In this document: in pieces, positions 57,812 to 64,000 of the stretch
Position numbering within the stretch: position 1 is the first letter of the stretch
Layout of the letters: each line of letters opens with the position of its first letter
From: Adiantum capillus-veneris
Taxonomy: Eukaryota; Streptophyta; Polypodiopsida; Polypodiales; Pteridaceae
Reading direction: 5' to 3'
Length of the DNA stretch: 64,000 bases
NCBI GenBank assembly: GCA_014529385.2
Contig: CM043951.1
Span: forward strand, 109,034,469-109,098,468
Notes under the pieces: generated by a model
What the model saw: only the letters and a program-made list of their open reading frames with translations
The model's database searches: none
What the model was told of the DNA's origin: nothing
Program-made: the position numbers and the translations under genes

Positions 57812-59056
57812 TGTTAGGTGCAACGGAATGAATGTTTGCGCTTTGCTGAAGATGAGTGCTCCAAATTGTGTGCAAGGTTCCTTTTGTTCTTATGGAAGGT
57901 AGAGCCTTCTGTTCTTAATGAGAGAGTGCTATGATCACAAACAAAGTGAATGGACACTGTGCGTGCAAGTGTATGAGACTGAGAGATAGAGAGAGAAGAG
58001 AGATACGACACCAGAGACGTTGTAAAACCCTCCTCCGAAGGCCCCACTCTCGTCGGCGAGAGTGGTCTACTTATGATTGCACAAACTAGTACAAACTGAA
58101 TACATGGGACTAATGCAAGTCTAGGCTATGTCGATGACGACGACGGGGATGATGACACCAGTCGAAAGGCTGAAATTTGCAAGTGAGTATCTGCTGTCCA
58201 AAAACGCTATGGGCTGAAATTTGCGACTAGTCCGAAAACGTTGATTTTGGGGCTGTTTCTGTAGGTCTTTGACACTAAAAATCTGCAGGTTTAGGGCTGA
58301 AAACTGAGGTTTTTCTGGGCTGAATCTGCTACTCTTCTAGGGCTGAACTTGCAAGTTATTCATTGCTGAAAACGCTGCACTGCTGTGGTTGAAAACGCTG
58401 CAAAACTGCAAACGCTATGATCTGTAAAAACCCTAGGAAAAGCTTTGCAAAAACGCTAGGTCTGAGTTCCTGCTAGCGATGATGCTTATGCAAAACGCTA
58501 GGCCTGAGCTTGCTTCTGGCGATTATCTGCTGATAAGAAAACGCTAGGGGCAAGGGTCTGATGGTTCTTCTTGCTTGGAGGGGAAAACCGCCAAGGGGTC
58601 TTGTTGAGAAGTTGCCTACTGAGCTTGGCTCCTGTTGCCTCTTCTGTCATTTAGTGCTAGCTTTGGTTTGTTTATATACAAGCTGCTCCTGTTGCCTCTT
58701 CTGCCATTTAGTGCTAGCTTTGGTTTTTTTATATACAAACTTACTCAATTTGCCCTACCTACTTTCCAACAAAAGTCTCTTAAAAATAATAAGTGAAAAA
58801 TGTCAAAAAATGTCAAAAATAGGCTAAATGCAATGGAAAATTCCCCTGAAGGATTCTGATAGGAATGCGTATGATCATGTTGTGTGCAACCAGAGGATAT
58901 GCATCTACACTAAGTGACTAGGCATGCACGGTCTACGAATAGACTCACAAAAGTGCCAGATCACTTCTAATCTAGACTGACTTGACTGACTGAACCGAAC
59001 CCTGATCATGCTGTAGCTTGTACACGGACACATAGGGTTGGATGTGTCACGTGACA
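57812..59056 (-). repeat. LTR of element G, longest copy
   Basis: 57932-59056 matches 60273-61359, and its second half matches 59490-60270. The right end is the palindrome TGTCACGTGACA. The body is strewn with short repeats of gctgaaaacgctagg-like sequence. The first 120 bases are unique to this copy, so the exact outer end is inferred. Confidence 0.65.
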
Positions 59057-59067
59057 TCCCCTCCTTT

Positions 59068-59463
59068 TCAAGGTGAGGTACTGGTACCGAACTGTATGGC
59101 GTCGAGGGAGATCGCCAATAGCATCCGGAATCCTGGAAGGGACTCTTCGCCGGCCCACTCTGATGTGTGGGTTGTGCGGTACTTGAACTTCATGAAGGTC
59201 TGCAAGGCTTGCTTCTTTGGGCCGCGCCGAAAGAGACACAAAGTCTTTTGTGGCTCCTTCAATGCTTCAACTTCGTCGAGTGTCATGCTTCTTTCTTCTT
59301 CAAGAATCTCCATGGCTGAAAATTCCTGAAACCACTTCCAAAACAAAAACATGAACATAGCTATTCCATGCAAAGTGAGTGGAAAAAATCTTGTCTTCCT
59401 CAAAGACTGTGCATGCAATGTAGATGAGCAAAGAGACGGAGTGCCAAACCGTTCACCACACAC
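59068..59463 (-). pseudogene. Internal remnant of element G with an unrecognised frame
   Basis: Open minus-strand frame of 131 residues: FGTPSLCSSTLHAQSL, LHGIAMFMFLFWKWFQEF, SMTLDEVEALKEPQKTLC, and LLAISLDAIQFGTSTSP, which ends close to the polypurine tract. The first 60 residues match the frame at 44117-44290. Position just before the 3' LTR suggests the C-terminal end of the element's last protein. No standard pol motif is visible. Confidence 0.4.
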
Positions 59464-59489
59464 GCAAACAATGAGATTGGGCCTGTTTT

Positions 59490-60270
59490 TGGTGGGTCTT
59501 TGACGCTGAAAATCTGCAAGTTTAGGGCTGAAAATTGAGGTGTCTCTAGGCTGAAAACTGATGGTCTTTCCGGGCTGAATCTGCTACCTCTTTATGGGTT
59601 GAATCTGCTACTCTTCTATTGCTGAAAATCGCTGCATTGCTGCATGTGCTGGGATCCAAAAGCGGTAGGGGAAGCTTCTGTCAAAAACGCTAGGCTGATG
59701 GTAACCAAAAACGCTAGCTCTTGTGGGATGCTGCGGGAGGATCTAATGCAAAAACGCCAATGCTGAGGATTGCTGGCGATGGTGCAGATGCTGAAAATGC
59801 TAGGTAATGGTGCTTGTTGGAAAACGCAAGAGATGGGGATCTTTGCTTGGAGGGAAACCGCCAAGGCTTAGTCTTGCTGAGAAATTGCCTGCTGAGCTTG
59901 GCTCCTGTTGCCTCTTCTGCCATTTAGTGCTAACTTTGGTTTGCTTATATATTTTTTTACCCAAATTGCCCCACCTACTTTTGTTGGAAAGTCACTTAAA
60001 TTAATAAGTGAAAAATGCCAAAAATAGGTAAAATAGGCTAAATGCACTGGAAAATTCTCTTGACTGATTCTAATGGATTCTGATGGAAATACTGATAATA
60101 ATGCTGTGTGCAACCAGAGGATATGCATCTACACTAAGTGACTGGGCATGCACGGTCTACGAATAACAAAAGCGCCAGATCACTTGCTAATCTAGACTGA
60201 CTGGACTGACTAAACCCTGTTATGCTGTAGCTTGTCCACGGACACATAGGGTTGGATGTGTCACGTGACA
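59490..60270 (-). repeat. Truncated LTR copy of element G
   Basis: It corresponds to 58270-59056 with many small differences, and ends in the same TGTCACGTGACA. It abuts the next LTR copy with only two bases between. Confidence 0.7.
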
Positions 60271-60272
60271 TA

Positions 60273-61359
60273 TGATCACAAACAAAATGAATGGACATTG
60301 TGCGTGCAAGTGTATGAGACTGAGAGATAGAGAGAGAAGAGAGATACGACACCAGAGACGTTGTAAAACCCTCCTCCAAAGGCCTTACTCTCGTCGGCGA
60401 GAGTGGTCTACTTATGATTGCACAAACTGGTACAAACTGAATGCATGGGACTGATGCAAGTTTAGGCTATGTCGACGATGACGACGGGGATGGTGACACC
60501 GGTCTAAAGGCTGAAATCTGCAAGTGAGTATCTGCTGTCCAAAAACACTATGAGTCCGAAAACGCTGATTCTGGGGCTGTTTCTGTAGGTCTTTAACACT
60601 GAAAATCTGCAGGTTTAGGGCTGAAAACTGAGGTTTCTTAAGGCTGAAAACAGTCTTTTCGGGTTGAATCTGCTACTCTTCTAGGGCTGAACTTGCAGGT
60701 TATTCATTGCTGAAAACGTTGCACTGTTGTGGCTGAAACCGCTACAAAATTGCAATGATGTGCAAAAACGCTAGGGAAAGCTCTACAAAAACGCTAGATA
60801 TGGGAGTTTGCAGAAAATGCTAGGTTTGAGTTCCTGCTGCTGCTGGCAATGATGCTGATGCAAAACACTAGGCCTGAGCTTGCTTCTGGCGATGATCTAC
60901 TGATGAGAAACGCTAGAGGCAAGGGTCTGATGGTGCTTCTTGCTTGGAGGGGGAAACTGCCAAGGGGTCTTGTTGAGAAGTTGCCTGCTGAGCTTGGCTC
61001 CTGTTGCCTCTTATGCCATTTAGTGCTAGCTTTGGTTTGCTTATATACAAACTTACTCAATTTGCCCTACCTACTTTCCAACAAAAGTCTCTTAAAAATA
61101 ATAAGTGAAAAATGCCAAAAATAGGTAAAATAAGCTAAATGCACTGGAAAATTCGTTGAAGGATTCTGATGGGAATGCTTATGATCATGCTGTGTGCAAC
61201 CATTGGATATGCATCTACACTAAGTGACTAGGCATGCACGGTCTACGAATAAAAAGTGCCAGATCACTTCTAATCTAGACTGACTCGACTGACTGAACCG
61301 AACCCTGATCATGTTGTAGCTTGTCCACGGACACATAGGATTGGATGTGTCACGTGACA
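60273..61359 (-). repeat. Third LTR copy of element G
   Basis: Matches 57932-59056 from tgatcacaaac to gtcacgtgaca. It forms the right boundary of the insertion. Confidence 0.75.
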
Positions 61360-61497
61360 ACAAAGATTAGTTCTGGCGAAGTTTGTCTACCTGCATACAA
61401 AAAATTATAAACTAGCATTGCAAGAAAATAAAACTTAGTACATTCTAATATTTGTCTCTTATAGTGAACACATCGAGGCAGCCAGCCAGCTCCCACT
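61360..61497. repeat. Palindrome P2/P3, right arm, second part
   Basis: caaagattagttctggcgaag...ctacctgcatac...ttagtacattctaatattt is the reverse complement of 55465-55600 and also resembles 52285-52425. It proves that G split the arm. Confidence 0.85.
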
Positions 61498-61579
61498 TCA
61501 CGCTATCTTCCATATGAATAGATCCTTGGTAGCAGGAAGGCTCACCGTAGTCCATCACTAGCAAATAGTTTAAGCCTCG

Positions 61580-61766
61580 CTAAAAACGCTTAGGGGCACG
61601 AGCTACACGCGTAGATCTCCTCAGTGTCTCATTATTGGATATTGCTCTATCATGAGCACTAGCTCTCTCACGAGCAATCTTTGAAGTAATATTAGTGAAA
61701 GGTGCATCACTAGTAGTTGGAGCATTCTATATAACAGGAGTTGAGGCTACGTTGGTGCAACTAGTT
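61580..61766 (-). pseudogene. Possible C-terminal tail of another hAT-like protein
   Basis: The minus-strand frame reads TSDAPFTNITSKIARERASA and ends RRSTRVARAPKRF before TAG, with one internal TAG. A basic tail of this kind closes many plant transposase-like proteins, but no core domain is attached. Weak call. Confidence 0.25.
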
Positions 61767-61799
61767 TCTCTAAGCTAGGAAATGGTCTATGCCAGGCAG

Positions 61800-64000
61800 A
61801 GGCAGCAAGCAAGTGCAGTGCAGAAGGCTAGGACAGGTGCCAAGGACTTGGGCAGCCAAAGGGTAGCAGAAAAGTATGTCTAAAGCGGATTTTTAGGCCA
61901 ACGACACTCAAAGAGGGATCAGTTGGGGTAGCAGATGAAGATGTCCAAAGTGCTCTATGAGTGTCCTGAGATGTAGTGCTCGAGATGCTCTAGAATCTGG
62001 TCCAGACGGCTCATCAAACGGAGCCTTGGTGTGCAAGATACTGAAGTTTAAAGGTAGAGTGTGTAGCAAATCCTTGATGGATAGGGCAACTGGGGACAGG
62101 CAGCCCAGGCAGGTGTCAGTGGATACATGTGTAGAGCTCGAGTTGTGGAGCATGCTGGTCTTCTCGGATTGCAGATTGGAGCTCTTGTTAGCAAGTTATG
62201 GTCGATTGAAGTTTTTCCGGGGGTCAGGTCTGAGCCCACTTACCCGCATCGGAGAATGTGCCATCTGGCATATTTTTGGCCTCGCCAAGGTTCTCGAAGA
62301 TAGTATGCATCATGTGGAGCTAGCACAAATCGACAGCTCGTCAATCGAGCTCTTGGTCACCTAGATACAACAGGACGAAGTCGGGAGCTAGCGTTAATGA
62401 AGAGGTTGACTGATGTTTTCTGCCTTTTTTTGCGGCCTCGGTTAGCGAGCTCAAAAGGGTCCAAAGGTGGCGAGATTTTTATGGTCCATGACCAGCACGG
62501 CGAAGGTTTGGCACGGCTTGGCGGCTCGAGCTTCCGACCCTCGAGCAAAATATGGGGACCGGGAAAAGGAAGGCAAAAGAAGGTTTTTTTCTAAGTTAAA
62601 GTGGGGTTTTTTTTAAAACCTTGGAGGCCATCCTAAGGGGAGGCGCCCCAGCTGCTGCCACGTGGCAGAAGAGGTAGTCCCACATGGCAAGTATGAGGTC
62701 CGGATGGTGGGAGATTTAGCCTAGCCCGTGAACTCCATTGGGTATGTGTGAGAGGGTGAGAACTCTCTTGAAAGGGTGGCGATGGCGGGCTCCTGTGGAG
62801 CGCTGCATTGGCGGCCTTGGGCGCAGCGCCGATGGCGCAGAGGCGCATGGGGGACTATCGGCGGCATTTTGGCCAAGTGAGAGGTGGAGCACGGCGGCTC
62901 GCTGGTGGCGGTGACTAATGACGTGGCAAGACTGGGTCACACGCCCGCTTTTTAGAGAAGGAAGGGGAACCCATTAGCGACCTCGCTAATGCGAAGGGAG
63001 TGTCCCACGAGTGAAAGGCGGCCATGGCATAGGGGAGAGGTTCCCGAGACAGCAAAATGAGCCGGGGCAAATGCCAAGGGCAGTCCCATGTGAAATAAAG
63101 AGGGAGAGAAAGGGCCAGAAGGCCGCCAGGTGTATAAGAAGGAAACAAGGACCATTCCAAGGTCGTCTGAGCAAGGGCCAACAGAGGTGGAACCAGAGAA
63201 AGGGCAAAAGACAAAAGTGGAAGCCGAACTAAGAAGGAGGGGAGAGTGAAATAGAGAGGGAAGAGGCTGGTAAAGGGTAGGTCAAAAGAGCCGGACCAAA
63301 GGTGGCCAAGGGTCAAAGCTAGGACAAAAGAGTAGTGCAAAATGGTAGCCCCAAAGGGGTAAAAAATGAAGGAAAAGTATAAAAAATAAAACAGTACCAA
63401 GAGGCAATAGCGACCTCACTATTGCACCCCCCCCCCCCCCCCCCCCGCCACCCCACCCCACAAGTGCAAGAGAGAGAGAGAAGGAGAAAGCAAATGAAGC
63501 AAAGCGGTGCCCCCTTCCAAAAGATGCCAAATCAAGATCCAGATTGGCCAATGGAAGTGTATATTCCAAAACTAAAGGCCCCCCCTATAAAAAATCAAAT
63601 TTTAGTCAAATTGAAGGCTTTTTTGGGGCCGTTTGAAGCCTGCAAAGTAGAGTTCTTTGACAAGCTAACCCCTTTGTAACTTTTTCTTGAAAATGGCCAT
63701 GGTGATGGCAGAGCAAACCAATGTACATGCCTTTTGAAGTGAATCAAGCCACCGTTGCCCCCTCTTGCTGTTGTTTCCCCTTCCCCCCTTCTCTTTCTCT
63801 TGCTTTCATGTTTCCCCTCGGTGCCGGCTGTGCGGATGTGTGTGCCCCCCTGGACCGGCAGTGTTTTGTGTGAGTGAGATTGAGCAGCTGTGAGAGTGTG
63901 TAAGGGTGGAGACAGAACGTGGCATCAAGCGTGCATTGTGTGTTGGATTTGTGGAGTGTGTGAGCAATGTAAATTGAGCAGGCGGTGGTCTGCTAGTGTA
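61800..64000. other. Unassigned GC-richer region
   Basis: A plus-strand frame of 135 residues at 61957-62364 has no recognisable motif and mixed composition. 62400-63700 is purine-rich with a 20-base poly-C (63427-63446). Two small hairpins with similar loops lie at 62973-62992 (cattagcg ... cgctaatg) and 63403-63425 (gcaatagcg ... ctattgc). I can support no gene. Confidence 0.35.
63427..63446. repeat. Poly-C run of 20
   Basis: Uninterrupted C run, the mirror in type of the poly-G at 21548-21562. Length is likely uncertain in assembly. Confidence 0.9.

Larger units (their letters stand above)
57812..61359 (-). mobile_element. Element G: rearranged LTR retrotransposon
   Basis: It interrupts the palindrome arm. 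The outer ends are TG and CA, and the flanks gcaaa (57807-57811) and acaaa (61360-61364) are near-identical 5-mers, matching the uninterrupted sequence at about 55590 on the other arm. It contains an LTR (57812-59056), a 0.4-kb internal remnant with a polypurine run aaaaggagggga, and then two further LTR pieces joined head to tail (59490-60270 and 60273-61359). No primer site is left. Orientation comes from the polypurine tract. Confidence 0.65.

Noticed and set aside
61957-62364. A 135-residue protein gene
   Set aside because: No motif, mixed composition, no splice or promoter support, and nothing similar nearby; probably chance in GC-richer DNA.

Overview
The window reads as nuclear DNA of a land plant. 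It holds Ty3/Gypsy chromovirus-like and Tat-like LTR retrotransposons, initiator-Met primer sites, a multi-intron hAT transposase gene with GT-AG introns, and plant-type PPR repeats. The decayed PPR copies, the density of decayed LTR elements and the many long (CT)n/(GA)n runs would fit a large fern or lycophyte genome, but that placement is inference. I see no intact host gene and no operon, CRISPR, rRNA or clear tRNA gene. Almost everything is mobile or derived from mobile DNA.

Layout. 1-9.3 kb: a minus-strand Gypsy element (A) with both LTRs and a 4-bp target duplication, sitting in an older dispersed repeat (R). It has gag, PR, RT, RNase H, a second RNase H and integrase, so it looks like the Tat lineage. 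9.3-11.4 kb: old repeat debris and two (CT)n tracts. 11.4-17.8 kb: a plus-strand element (B) with an initiator-Met PBS and a duplicated gag-PR-RT start, but no integrase. 18.5-21.2 kb: a gag-like gene with one in-frame stop and a decayed PPR gene. 21.8 kb: a tRNA-like SINE candidate.

22.3-41.1 kb is a nest. Plus-strand Gypsy remnant F was hit by a 372-bp hAT-like MITE (8-bp duplication) and by minus-strand chromovirus E (5-bp duplication TGGAA). A younger relative, D, then inserted into the left LTR of E (5-bp duplication TGGCC). Removing D, E and the MITE in turn rejoins the reading of the older element.

41.7-44.1 kb: a second copy of R, a minus-strand RT scrap and a 3' end of the B family. 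44.1-50.6 kb: an unrecognised minus-strand spliced pseudogene, split by a complete-looking 4.4-kb hAT element with terminal inverted repeats and an 8-bp duplication GGCAGAAG. Its six-exon transposase is broken. 51-61.5 kb: a cluster of large palindromes built from one repeat family, with (CT)n/(GA)n at the same internal position and an inverted Copia fragment at one centre. One arm is split by a rearranged LTR element (G). 61.5-64 kb: a hAT-tail-like remnant and otherwise unassigned sequence with poly-C and small hairpins.

The parts do not form one pathway. They record at least five layers of insertion. Element boundaries come from repeats and target duplications read directly; family names come from motifs; relative ages are inferred from nesting and LTR similarity judged by eye.
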